From: Sagittula stellata E-37
Lineage (GTDB): Bacteria > Pseudomonadota > Alphaproteobacteria > Rhodobacterales > Rhodobacteraceae
Length of the DNA stretch: 64,000 nt
Assembly: GCF_039724765.1 (NCBI RefSeq)
Contig: NZ_CP155730.1
Coordinates: forward strand, 1-64,000
Reading direction: 5' to 3'
The notes below the pieces were generated by a model. That model had not been told where the DNA came from. It searched no databases and saw only the letters and a program-made list of their open reading frames with translations. A program made the position numbers and the translations under genes. Numbering within the stretch: the stretch's first letter is position 1; the number at the start of each line of letters is the position of its first letter. Positions 7,334 to 16,156 of this stretch are shown piece by piece.

Positions 7334-8551
7334 ATGCGGTACGACCCGATAACGCCGTTCCGGCGACCGATGACGCCTGCGCTGATGGACCATCGCGCGC
7401 AGCTTGACACACCTTTGCCGCCCGACGGCCTGAACAAATGGGAAGCGTTGCGCGAACTGGCCTGCGCCCGCAACGCCTACGGTCTCAGCGACCGAGACAT
7501 GACCGTCCTTCAGGCACTGGTCAGCTTTCACCCCGATACAGTTCTTGGCAGTGGCGGCGCGGCCCCAGTGGTGTATCCGTCGAATGCCGCGATCTGCGAG
7601 CGGTTGAACGGGATGCCCTGCTCGACCATGCGGCGCCATCTGTCGCGGCTGGTGGGTGCGGGTGTCATCGTGCGGCGCGACAGCCCCAACGGCAAACGGT
7701 ATGCCCGTCGGGTCGGCGACGCCAAGGTGGCCTATGGCTTCGACCTCTCGCCTCTGGTGTTGCGCCACGCCGAGGTTTGCGCTCATGCCGAAAAGATCCG
7801 CGCCGAACGCGACGCCCTCAAGCGTCTGCGAGAGACGGTCAGCCTGATGCGCCGCGACCTGGCCGGTCTGGTGGACTGGGGTCGGACGGAGCGTCCCGAT
7901 CTCGCCACCTGGGACATTTACGAAGACCTTGCCCGGCTCGCCGCCCGCGACCTGCGTCGCAAGCTGGACCATGCCGCGCTGGAAACCTTGCGCGCCCGTC
8001 TGTTCGCTGCTTTGACAGAGGTGCGGGATCTGCTGGAACCTCAGGAAAGCGTCACGCAGACAGCCGAAACGAGCACCAGCCACGCCCGGAATGAGCAGCA
8101 CCATCAGAATTCAGAGAAAGACTCTCATGCTTCTGAAGGAGCGGTTCCGGGCGAGGACGGCAACGTCACACCTCTGACCAGCCGGAAGGCCAACTTAGGA
8201 ACAGACGCGCAGGAGGATGCCCCCCCTGCCCCGTCCCTGCCCTTGCGACTGGTCCTATTGGCGTGTCCCGAAATCCAGAGCTATGCACCGCATCCTGTGA
8301 GGCACTGGCACGAATTCGTGGCCATCGCAGAAACGGTCAGACCCATGACCGGCATTTCACCTACGGCCTGGGAAGAGGCCCGGCGGGCCATGGGACCGGA
8401 ACAGGCAGCGGTTGTCCTTGCGGCCTTGCTCGAACGGTTCACGGAGATCCGCAATCCCGGCGGCTACCTGCGGCATCTGACAGCGAAAGCGTCGGAAGGC
8501 GCGTTCTCTTGCGGACCGATGGTTATGGCTTTGCTGCGGCGCGCGGCCTGA
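7334..8551 (+). CDS. repC: RepC, replication initiator of a repABC replicon
   Basis: A 405-residue RepC-family initiator. The N-terminal half carries the replication-initiation winged-helix region (LSDRDMTVLQALVSFHP, then the recognition part SNAAICERLNGMPCSTMRRHLSRL). The C-terminal domain ends in EIRNPGGYLRHLTAKA, a typical RepC tail. Between them (about residues 235-300, bases 8040-8230) is a polar, low-complexity linker encoded by more AT-rich DNA, the place where repABC origins lie inside repC. The start at 7334 gives MRYDPITPFRRP; ATG codons at 7370 and 7385 are alternatives and no strong ribosome binding site decides. The leader is controlled by the antisense RNA at 7195-7250. Confidence 0.93.
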   Translation: MRYDPITPFRRPMTPALMDHRAQLDTPLPPDGLNKWEALRELACARNAYGLSDRDMTVLQALVSFHPDTVLGSGGAAPVVYPSNAAICERLNGMPCSTMRRHLSRLVGAGVIVRRDSPNGKRYARRVGDAKVAYGFDLSPLVLRHAEVCAHAEKIRAERDALKRLRETVSLMRRDLAGLVDWGRTERPDLATWDIYEDLARLAARDLRRKLDHAALETLRARLFAALTEVRDLLEPQESVTQTAETSTSHARNEQHHQNSEKDSHASEGAVPGEDGNVTPLTSRKANLGTDAQEDAPPAPSLPLRLVLLACPEIQSYAPHPVRHWHEFVAIAETVRPMTGISPTAWEEARRAMGPEQAAVVLAALLERFTEIRNPGGYLRHLTAKASEGAFSCGPMVMALLRRAA

Positions 8552-8567
8552 GTTCACAGTTGTGAAC
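8552..8567. promoter_or_regulatory. parS-like centromere site 1
   Basis: GTTCACAGTTGTGAAC: 7-bp inverted arms with a GT centre, beginning on the base after the repC stop codon. The repABC parS consensus is GTTNNNNGCNNNNAAC; this copy differs only in the central GT. Confidence 0.75.
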
Positions 8568-8593
8568 TTTGGCTGCATACCGGGTGCCTCGGG

Positions 8594-8619
8594 CAAGAGT
8601 TCACAGCTGTGAACTCTTG
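8594..8619. promoter_or_regulatory. parS centromere site 2 (perfect palindrome)
   Basis: Core GTTCACAGCTGTGAAC (8599-8614) matches the repABC consensus GTTNNNNGCNNNNAAC exactly. It sits in a longer 26-bp perfect palindrome (8594-8619). With site 1 it forms a two-site centromere 3' of repC for RepB binding. The rest of the gap to 8864 holds no gene; the ribosome binding site CTGAGGG at 8855-8861 serves the receptor gene, and I see no clear iron box before it. Confidence 0.85.
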
Positions 8620-8864
8620 ATCCAAACCGTGTGTCGGCCAATCCGATAATCGAGAAAAAACGCCAACGCGTCTGATCAAGATGATCCCAATGATGCGACG
8701 GGGCAGGGGCCATGCGTTACAATTGCACCACAGACCTTCCCCAACATCGCGTTTGCCCCTTTAACTGATCAAATCTCTCGGATAAGACGCGCCTACTTGC
8801 TGCGCCATCCAGATTGCCGTGTCCAGACAGCTTCGCAGCCTCAAGACCAAGAACCTGAGGGACA

Positions 8865-11336
8865 ATGGAAATGCGCAGTCTGAGACAGCGGCCCCCTGCG
8901 GCCGTCCGAAACTCCGTGGCGAACAGAAACCTGATGGTCGGGACGTCCCTGACCGCCGCCTGCCTGGCCGGTTTCGCCTACGCCCAGGACACCAACGCCG
9001 ACACCACCACGATCGTCCTGCCGACACTCGACGTGGAAACGACGGCTGAACCCACACCGGCCCCTGCACGTCCGGCGCCGGCGCCCCGCCGCACCGCAAC
9101 GGCTCCGCGCCGGGCACCCGCGCCGCAGGTCTGTACGCCGGATCTGGCAGGAACGCCGGTTTGTGCGGAACAGGAAGCCGCCGAAGCGGCTGCCGCGCAG
9201 ACCGCAGCCCAAGCCGCAGCGGCGGCAGAAGCCGCACGGCAGGCCAGCGCGGGCACCAACCCGAACGGCGACCCGGACGCGCCGTTCCGGGCCGTGACGA
9301 GCGCCAACTCCAAGCTGAGGGGCGAGATCGCGGACATGCCGCGCACCGTTACCGCCGTCACTAAAGAGGTGCTGGAGACCACCAACACCACCTCTGTCCG
9401 GCAACTGGCGCGCAACACGCCGGGGATGAGCCTGGGCTTCGGCGAGGGCGGCAATGCCTTTGGCGACAACATTTACATCCGTGGTTTCAAGGCCAACAAC
9501 GACGTCTATGTCGACGGCGTGCGCGATCCGGGCACGTCGGTGCGTGAAACCTTCGACACCGAGCAGGTCGAGATCCTGAAAGGCCCGTCCGGGTCTGTCG
9601 GCGGGCGGGGCGCCACCGGCGGCACGATCAACCTGACGACCAAGCAGCCGCAGGACGTGGATTTCCAGCACTATTCGGTGGAGGCGACCAGCGCGGGCAC
9701 CGTGCGCGCCACGGCGGACATCAACCTTGCCTCGGACGAGCGTCTGCAACTGCGGTTCAACACGATGCTGCAGAAGGGTTGGGTGGCCGGACGCGAGGAC
9801 GTGCACGACGACCGGCAGGGCGCCGCTGTGGCGCTGCGCTACAGTCTGACGGATGACGTGACGCTGGATGCGTCCTATTCCTTCACCCGCTTCGACCAGA
9901 CACCGGACTGGGGCGTGCCCTTCACCACCGGGCGCCCGGACGGCAAGACCGGCCCGGTGACAGAGTTCGGCGTCGACCGCGACACGTTCTATGGCATCGA
10001 GGACCGCGACTTCCAGATCGCCACACGCCATGTCGCCACCGGCCGCCTGACCTGGGACATGGGCAACGGGCTGCAACTGACCAACACGCTGCGCGGGTCC
10101 GAAACGATCAACGACTACATCCTGACCGCGCCGTCGAGCACGACAGAGAACGGGTCGAATGATCCGTCGGACTGGACCACGGGCATCCGCGACAAGTCGC
10201 GTTATCAGGTGACGGACGTGATCTCGAACACCACGGAGCTGTCGGGCGAGGCCGGATGGTTCGGGGTGTCGCACGACTTCGTCGCGGGGCTGCTGCTGCA
10301 GCGCGAAAAGGTGATGGCGGATTCCTATCCCGGCTCGACCGAGGATTTCCCGGCGGGCGCGCGTGGCTGCACGGTGAGCGTGGAGAACCCGGATACGTCG
10401 AACTGCTGGGATGGCAACATGCCGTCGCGCAACCTGAACAAGACCAACACGGAGGTGAACACCGTGTCGGCCTACTTCGTCGACCGGATCGAGTTCTCGC
10501 CGCAATGGACGCTCGATGCGGGTGTGCGGGTGGACTCCTATGACATCGAGCGCACCAGTTCCGGCTCGACGCTCAGCCGTAACGACGTGATGTGGAACGG
10601 CAACCTCGGCCTGACGTACAAGCCGACCGAAACGCTGACCCTTTACGGCAGCGCCGCGACCTCGACCACGCCGATGGGCGCGGAAGTGGCGGCGGGCGGT
10701 GGCTTCTACGGCGGTCTCGATGCCGGGGGCGAGGATCTGAAGCCGGAGCGCAACATCGCCTATGAGCTGGGCGCCAAGTACGAGGTCATGGACAACCTCC
10801 TGCTGACCGCCGCGCTGTTCCAGACGACCAAGCAGAACGCGCGCGAGGACGTCGGTCCGCGCGGGGCATCGGTCACGAAGGACACGCTTGAGTACCGGCT
10901 GCGCGGGGTCGAACTGGGCGTCGCGGGCAAGATCGACCGGGTCGGCCTGTACGGCGGCGCAGTTTTCATGGAGAGCGAGATCCTCGAGTCGGCGGACTCT
11001 AGCGCCGTCGGAGAGGAACTGGCCACCATCGCGCACAAGCAGTTCAACCTGCTGACCACCTACGATGTCACCGACAGGCTGATGCTGGGCGTTCAGTCGA
11101 ACTGGAAGGGCGAGGTCAAGCTGGGTTCGCTGGCGCCGAACGACAACCGGCTTCCGGCCTACTGGTCGTTCGATCTCGTCGGTTCCTACGACATCAACGA
11201 GCGGATGGACGTGCGGTTCGGCGTCAAGAACGCGGGCGACGAGGTCTACTACGACACCGCCTACCGTTCGGGTGAACCCTTCACCTACGTCGCCCCCGGG
11301 CGCGAGGTCTGGGTCGCCGTCGACATGAAGTTCTGA
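8865..11336 (+). CDS. TonB-dependent siderophore receptor (Fiu-like)
   Basis: An 823-residue outer-membrane receptor for ferric catecholate-type siderophores, judged from the family and from the PiuC gene next door. It has a signal peptide (cleavage after GFAYA, about residue 40). An unusual Pro/Arg/Ala-rich stretch follows at about 60-130 (RPAPAPRRTATAPRRAPAP, then an Ala-rich helix). The plug domain covers about 140-270 (IADMPRTVTAVTKEVL; NIYIRGFKANNDVYVDGVRD; VEILKGPSG). The beta-barrel ends in the expected aromatic terminus VWVAVDMKF. Two cysteines in the pre-plug region (CTPDLAGTPVC) may form a disulfide. The start has a GAGGG ribosome binding site. It heads an apparent operon with piuC, exbB, exbD and tonB. 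The exact ligand cannot be told from sequence. Confidence 0.9.
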   Translation: MEMRSLRQRPPAAVRNSVANRNLMVGTSLTAACLAGFAYAQDTNADTTTIVLPTLDVETTAEPTPAPARPAPAPRRTATAPRRAPAPQVCTPDLAGTPVCAEQEAAEAAAAQTAAQAAAAAEAARQASAGTNPNGDPDAPFRAVTSANSKLRGEIADMPRTVTAVTKEVLETTNTTSVRQLARNTPGMSLGFGEGGNAFGDNIYIRGFKANNDVYVDGVRDPGTSVRETFDTEQVEILKGPSGSVGGRGATGGTINLTTKQPQDVDFQHYSVEATSAGTVRATADINLASDERLQLRFNTMLQKGWVAGREDVHDDRQGAAVALRYSLTDDVTLDASYSFTRFDQTPDWGVPFTTGRPDGKTGPVTEFGVDRDTFYGIEDRDFQIATRHVATGRLTWDMGNGLQLTNTLRGSETINDYILTAPSSTTENGSNDPSDWTTGIRDKSRYQVTDVISNTTELSGEAGWFGVSHDFVAGLLLQREKVMADSYPGSTEDFPAGARGCTVSVENPDTSNCWDGNMPSRNLNKTNTEVNTVSAYFVDRIEFSPQWTLDAGVRVDSYDIERTSSGSTLSRNDVMWNGNLGLTYKPTETLTLYGSAATSTTPMGAEVAAGGGFYGGLDAGGEDLKPERNIAYELGAKYEVMDNLLLTAALFQTTKQNAREDVGPRGASVTKDTLEYRLRGVELGVAGKIDRVGLYGGAVFMESEILESADSSAVGEELATIAHKQFNLLTTYDVTDRLMLGVQSNWKGEVKLGSLAPNDNRLPAYWSFDLVGSYDINERMDVRFGVKNAGDEVYYDTAYRSGEPFTYVAPGREVWVAVDMKF

Positions 11337-11414
11337 GGCACGGAACGAAGACGGGCGGGGGCGGCTTTCGGGCGGCCCCTGCCTCCCATCTGGCCCATCA
11401 TCGAAGAGGACAAC

Positions 11415-12098
11415 ATGCTCATCACGATCCCCCAGCTTTTCGGGAAGGACGAGGTGCGGTCGATCCGGGCAGAGCTGGACGCCGCCGACTGGCAGGACGG
11501 GCGCACCACCGCCGGGGCGCAGTCGCAGGGCGTGAAGCGGAACCGGCAGCTCGACCCTCGGTCGCAGGCGGGGCAGGCCATCGGTCAGCGCATCCTGGAG
11601 CGGCTGCACCAGACGCCGCTGTTCCTGTCCTCCGCCCTGCCGCTGCGCATCCTGCCGCCGATGTTCAACCGCTACGAAAGCGGCGAGACCTTCGGCGTGC
11701 ATGTCGACAATGCGATCCGGGTGAACCCCTTCAGCGGGGAACGGCTGCGCACCGACCTGTCGATGACGATCTTCTTTTCGGAGCCGGAGGAGTACGAGGG
11801 CGGCGAACTGATCGTCGAGGACCACTATGGCACGCAGGAGGTCAAGCTGCCGGCAGGCGACATGGTGCTGTATCCCTCGACCTCGCTGCACGAGGTGACG
11901 CCGGTGACGCGCGGCGCGCGGGTGTCGTCGTTCTTCTGGCTGCAAAGCATGGTGCGCTCGAACGAGCAGCGCACGATACTGTTCGATCTGGATCAGGCGA
12001 TACAGGGGCTGGCCGGACGGGTGGGCGTCGATGACGCGGAGGTCGTTACCCTGACTGGCATCTATCACAACATGATCCGCCAATGGACGGACGTCTGA
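11415..12098 (+). CDS. piuC: PiuC/YbiX-type Fe(II)/2-oxoglutarate-dependent hydroxylase
   Basis: A 227-residue PKHD-type prolyl-4-hydroxylase-like protein. The iron-binding triad is visible as His96 and Asp98 in HVDN and His159 in SLHEV, with Arg169 (RGARVSS) placed to hold 2-oxoglutarate. Relatives (PiuC, YbiX) are encoded next to catecholate siderophore receptors (PiuA, Fiu) and are thought to act on the imported siderophore or its receptor; the exact reaction is not settled. The gene lies 78 bases after the receptor and 2 bases before exbB. Length is usual for the family. Confidence 0.92.
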   Translation: MLITIPQLFGKDEVRSIRAELDAADWQDGRTTAGAQSQGVKRNRQLDPRSQAGQAIGQRILERLHQTPLFLSSALPLRILPPMFNRYESGETFGVHVDNAIRVNPFSGERLRTDLSMTIFFSEPEEYEGGELIVEDHYGTQEVKLPAGDMVLYPSTSLHEVTPVTRGARVSSFFWLQSMVRSNEQRTILFDLDQAIQGLAGRVGVDDAEVVTLTGIYHNMIRQWTDV

Positions 12099-12100
12099 CC

Positions 12101-12892
12101 ATGAATTTTCTGGATATACCGAATGTATACGAGATAAGGGCGGAGCTTCTGGCCTGGCTGTCGCAGGCCGGGCAGGACCACATGTCCCCTGTGGGGATGT
12201 ATCTGGCCGCCGACATCGTCGTGAAATCGGTGATGGTGTCGCTGGCCGTGGCGTCGGTGCTGGTCTGGGCGATCTTCGTGGCCCGTGTCGTGCTTCTGAC
12301 GCTGGCGCGGCGTCGGTTGGCGCGGAACTACCGGGCGCTCGACCGGGCCGGCACGCTGGAGGTGGCCGAGGCGCGCTTTCGCAAACGGCGTGGCGTCATG
12401 GGGGCCATGGTCCGGGTGGCGCTGGCAGAGCGGCAAAGGTCGGGCACGGCGCCGGACGGCGGCATCAAGGAGCGCGCCGAAAGCGCCTTGTCGCGCATCG
12501 AGGTCGGGGCGGCGCGCAGCCAGCAGCGCGGATCGGCCCTGCTGGCTATCACCGGGTCCACCGCGCCGTTCGTGGGGCTGTTCGGGACGGTCTGGGGGAT
12601 CATGAACAGCTTCATCTCGATCGCCGAGACCAACACGACCAATCTGGCCGTCGTCGCGCCCGGCATTGCCGAGGCGCTTCTGGCCACCGCCATCGGCCTT
12701 GTCGCGGCGATCCCGGCGGTGATCTTCTACAACCTGCTGGCGCGGATGCTGGGCGGGTACAAGGTCATGCTGGGCGATGCCTCGGCGCTGGTGCAGCGGA
12801 CGCTGTCGCGCGATCTGGACATGAGCGTGCAGAACCGCGTGCCGCAGCCCGGGCCGTTTGGCGACGTGCTGCGGCAGCAGGCGGCGGAGTGA
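12101..12892 (+). CDS. exbB: ExbB, TonB-system proton channel subunit
   Basis: A 263-residue MotA/TolQ/ExbB-family inner-membrane protein. Three membrane segments are seen: about 40-66 ([22 protein letters not shown]), about 145-170 ([19 protein letters not shown]) and about 185-215 ([26 protein letters not shown]). The second and third carry the conserved GLFGTVWG and the small-residue helix of the family. The ATG at 12101 follows the piuC stop by two bases. It works with ExbD and TonB encoded downstream to energise the receptor. Confidence 0.93.
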   Translation: MNFLDIPNVYEIRAELLAWLSQAGQDHMSPVGMYLAADIVVKSVMVSLAVASVLVWAIFVARVVLLTLARRRLARNYRALDRAGTLEVAEARFRKRRGVMGAMVRVALAERQRSGTAPDGGIKERAESALSRIEVGAARSQQRGSALLAITGSTAPFVGLFGTVWGIMNSFISIAETNTTNLAVVAPGIAEALLATAIGLVAAIPAVIFYNLLARMLGGYKVMLGDASALVQRTLSRDLDMSVQNRVPQPGPFGDVLRQQAAE

Positions 12893-12896
12893 TCCG

Positions 12897-13360
<464 letters not shown>

Positions 13361-13364
<4 letters not shown>

Positions 13365-14215
13365 GCCTCGCCTATCGCGGCGCGGCTGGCCTTCTGCCGA
13401 TGGCGGCGGCGGGCGTGGCGGTCAGCCTTGCCGTGCATGTCGCCCTGCCCGCGAGCCTTCTGGCCCGCGCGCCCGAGCCGGAACCGGAGGTGCGGCGCGA
13501 GGACACCGGCGTGCAGGGCGCGATCATGTTCGACCTCTCGGACATCATCGCCGCGCCCTCGGACGCGGGCGAAGACAGCGTGGCCGTCGAAGAGGCGGTG
13601 GAGGCCCCGACCGTCACGGAATCGCCCGAAGCGGTGCATGCCGCCCGCGCGGCGGACGAGCCGATCCTGAACCAGACGCCCTACGAGGTGCAGGACGAGG
13701 ACCTGAAGTTCGGCATTGCCGCCCCCAAGCCGGAGCAGGACACCGAGGAGATCGCCGAAGAGGTGGCGCAGGAGTTCGAGGAAGAGCAGATCGACCAGGC
13801 CAGCCAGACCGGCGCGGTGGAGGCCGAGGCGTCGGAGTCGTCGGTTTCGGGCGTCGATGCGGAGGCGCAGGCCGAAACCGCGCAGGCCGAAAGCGAGGGT
13901 CTGACCGCCGAGCAGTTGGCCGAGGTCACCGAATGGCAGAAGGCCGTCGTGCTGCGCATCGCCAAGGCCAAGTCCTATCCGCAGGCGGCCCGCAAGAAGG
14001 GGCTGGAGGGCGAGGTACGGGTGAAGTTCACCATCGACCGCTACGGCGCGGTGACCGCGCGGGAGGTAGACGTGTCGTCGGGCTCGGTCCTGCTGGACGA
14101 GGCCGCGCTGGAGGTCTTCGACAAGCTCGACCGGTTGCCGACGCCGCCGAACCATCTGACGGGCGAGAGCTTTACGCTGGTCATCCCGCTGAACTACACG
14201 ATCCGGAAAGGGTAG
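13361..14215 (+). CDS. tonB: TonB energy-transducing protein with acidic spacer
   Basis: A 284-residue TonB-family protein. An N-terminal membrane anchor (about 8-32, AAAGVAVSLAVHVALPASLL) is followed by a long periplasmic spacer (about 36-195) rich in Glu and Ala instead of the usual Pro-Lys/Pro-Glu repeats. The C-terminal TonB domain covers about 200-284 (YPQAARKKGLEGEVRVKFTI ... NHLTGESFTLVIPL). It is the last gene of the iron operon. Its 3' end overlaps the convergent alpha-hydroxy-acid oxidase gene by 35 bases. Confidence 0.9.
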
Positions 14216-15299
14216 GGGGCTGGATGCAGTCGGCTGTGATGTCGTCCAGTGTGCGGCATCCCGCCAGCGCCATGGTCACCTCCAGCTCATCCCTGAGAAG
14301 GCGCAGGACATGGCTGACCCCCAATGCACCGGCCACGGCCAGACCGTGACAGACCGGGCGACCGATCAGCACCGCAGTGGCCCCCAGCGCCAGCGCCCGG
14401 AACACATCCACGCCGCGCCGGATGCCGCCGTCCATCAGCACGGGCACCGCGCCGCCGACCTGCGCCACGACGCCTGGCAGGGCGGCAATGGCCGAGGGCG
14501 CGCCGTCCAGCACCCGCCCGCCGTGGTTGGAGACGATGATGCCAGCTGCCCCGGTCTTTACGGCCTGCGTCGCGTCGTCGGGGTGCAGGATGCCTTTCAG
14601 CAGGACGGGCAGGGGGGCGTTGGCGCAGAACCATGCCACGTCCTCCCAGTCGGGCAGGACATGGGCGACCCGGTCGAACAGCAGCGACTCGCGGTCCTGA
14701 AGCGGGGCGAACTGCGGCTGCGGCAACCCGTCGAGGTTCACCGCCCTGAGGCCGTCGGGCAGGGCAAAGCCGCTGGCGATCTCCGCGTCGCGGATGCCGT
14801 TCACCGGGGCATCGACGGTCAGGACGAGGGCGGTGAACCCGGCGCGGGCGGCACGTTCGGCCAGCGCCATGGTGGGCGCGCGCCCGGCCTGCCAGTAAAG
14901 CTGCATCCAGCGGCATGCAGGGCCGACATCGCGCACCGCCTCCATCGGTTGTCCGGCCTGCGCGCTGAGGCACATGCCAAGGCCCTGAGCCGTGGCCGCC
15001 GCCGCGACGCCGGCCTCTCCGCCTGCGTCCAGCACGCGCAGGTAGGCCATGGGGGCGACCAGCATCGGGGCATCGAGCGATTGTCCGAGCAGCGTCAGCC
15101 GCGTGTGCCCACCCGCGATCGGCGCCAGCGCGCGGGGCCAGATGCGGATCGCTTCGAGATCGCGCAGGTTGGCCCGGCAGGTGTCTTCCGCTCCCGCGCC
15201 ACGCAGGAAATAGGCGGCGGGGCCGGGCGGCAGCAAGGCCGTGGCCTGCGCGGCGTAGTCTGCCAGCCCGCCGGGCAGGGCGGGGGCCTGGTCGGTCAT
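14181..15299 (-). CDS. FMN-dependent alpha-hydroxy-acid oxidising protein
   Basis: A 372-residue member of the lactate dehydrogenase/glycolate oxidase/mandelate dehydrogenase family, which oxidises 2-hydroxy acids to 2-oxo acids with FMN. Family marks include the substrate/FMN motif SNHGGRVLDG with the catalytic histidine, LPVLLKGILHPDDA with the FMN-binding lysine, and DGGIRRGVDVFRALALGA for phosphate binding. It starts at 15299, overlapping the hemP stop (ATGA), so hemP and this gene form one unit. Its end overlaps tonB by 35 bases tail to tail. Location beside iron-uptake genes suggests a link with siderophore or heme use, but the substrate is unknown. Confidence 0.88.
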   Translation of the reverse strand: MTDQAPALPGGLADYAAQATALLPPGPAAYFLRGAGAEDTCRANLRDLEAIRIWPRALAPIAGGHTRLTLLGQSLDAPMLVAPMAYLRVLDAGGEAGVAAAATAQGLGMCLSAQAGQPMEAVRDVGPACRWMQLYWQAGRAPTMALAERAARAGFTALVLTVDAPVNGIRDAEIASGFALPDGLRAVNLDGLPQPQFAPLQDRESLLFDRVAHVLPDWEDVAWFCANAPLPVLLKGILHPDDATQAVKTGAAGIIVSNHGGRVLDGAPSAIAALPGVVAQVGGAVPVLMDGGIRRGVDVFRALALGATAVLIGRPVCHGLAVAGALGVSHVLRLLRDELEVTMALAGCRTLDDITADCIQPPTLSGSCSSAG

Positions 15300-15460
15300 T
15301 TCGTCAGGATCAGCTTGCCGGCCCGCGTGATGCGGAGGGTGTAGACTTGGCCGTTCAACTCGATCTCTGCCTTGACGCCTCCGCGGATCAGGCTGCGGGC
15401 ATCGTAGCGTTCGGTTCCGTCGTCGGTGATCTCGGGTTGGGGCAGATTGGCCTGTGGCAT
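15296..15460 (-). CDS. hemP: HemP, hemin uptake protein
   Basis: A 54-residue protein of the HemP family, with the conserved core YDARSLIRGGVKAEIELNG and a C-terminal beta part ending in GKLILTK. HemP proteins accompany heme-uptake systems, and in some bacteria regulate heme receptor genes. I place the start at 15460 (MPQANLPQ) because longer readings of the frame run into sequence unlike HemP. It overlaps the next gene by the ATGA at 15296-15299. An AT-rich region with an inverted repeat lies upstream (15550-15562), as expected for iron control. Confidence 0.88.
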   Translation of the reverse strand: MPQANLPQPEITDDGTERYDARSLIRGGVKAEIELNGQVYTLRITRAGKLILTK

Positions 15461-15549
15461 GGCGTGGTCCTTCGACAGGTTTTGTACCGTCTTTTCAGAT
15501 GCCTCGCCAAGGGTTGGCAGGGCTTGTCCTCCTTCGGTTATTATAAGTC

Positions 15550-15562
15550 GACAAAATTTGTC
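15550..15562. promoter_or_regulatory. Candidate iron-responsive operator upstream of hemP
   Basis: GACAAAATTTGTC, 6-bp arms around one central A, in a locally AT-rich stretch (15538-15575) between hemP and the HxlR gene. A further TTTGTC follows at 15569-15574. Position fits an operator of the hemP promoter. I cannot assign it to Fur, RirA or Irr by sequence alone. Confidence 0.4.
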
Positions 15563-15656
15563 AATTAATTTGTCGCGCGCACGTCCATGTTGACGAGGAA
15601 CACGTCGAGGTAGATCGCCCGGCCGATGGATTGACGGGCGCCGGGCGGTCTGACGG

Positions 15657-16046
15657 TCAGGCGCGGTCGAAGGCGGCGCGGGCGGCGGCGATGTGGGGCA
15701 TGCCCTTTTCGGCCCAGTCGACCATCGCCAGCAGGTGCGGCAGGAAACCCTCTCCAAGCTCGGTCAGGCTGTAGCAGACGCTGGGCGGCTTGGTGTCGAA
15801 GACCTCGCGCCGCACGATCCCGTCGCGTTCGAGGTTGCGCAGCGACTGGGTCAGCATCCGTTTGGAAATGTCGGGCAGGGCGCGCAGCAGGGCGTTGAAG
15901 CGGACCGGACCCTGCTCAAGCTCCATCAGGATCAGCACCGGCCACTTTGCGGACACGTGGTCGAGCACTTGCCGCACCGGGCATTGCGACAGATCGGACG
16001 CCTGCGCCTTCCAGTCCTTCATCCGATTGGTGGGGGTCGCTTCCAT
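15657..16046 (-). CDS. HxlR-family transcriptional regulator
   Basis: A 129-residue winged-helix regulator of the HxlR/YtfH type. Visible features are CPVRQVLDHVSAKWPVLIL at about 22-40 (the conserved cysteine and SxKW motif), the recognition region PDISKRMLTQSLRNLERDG at about 57-75, and the wing. It is divergent from the quinone-reductase-like gene at 16157, the usual arrangement for HxlR proteins that sense electrophiles or aldehydes through the N-terminal cysteine. Likely a repressor or activator of that neighbour; inference from layout. Confidence 0.88.
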   Translation of the reverse strand: MEATPTNRMKDWKAQASDLSQCPVRQVLDHVSAKWPVLILMELEQGPVRFNALLRALPDISKRMLTQSLRNLERDGIVRREVFDTKPPSVCYSLTELGEGFLPHLLAMVDWAEKGMPHIAAARAAFDRA

Positions 16047-16156
16047 GGCGGGGTTCCCTTTCTGTTACCTTGTCCCGAAAAACTGCCTCCTTTCGGGACG
16101 CGGAGTAAGTCTCTAACTGAGACCTGTATCCGATTCCATACCCGAAAGGAAAGATC

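Noticed and set aside
8841..12083. 1080-codon open frame on the minus strand opposite the iron operon
   Set aside because: A shadow of GC-rich codon usage opposite the receptor and piuC genes; His/Arg/Gly-rich product with no recognisable domain.
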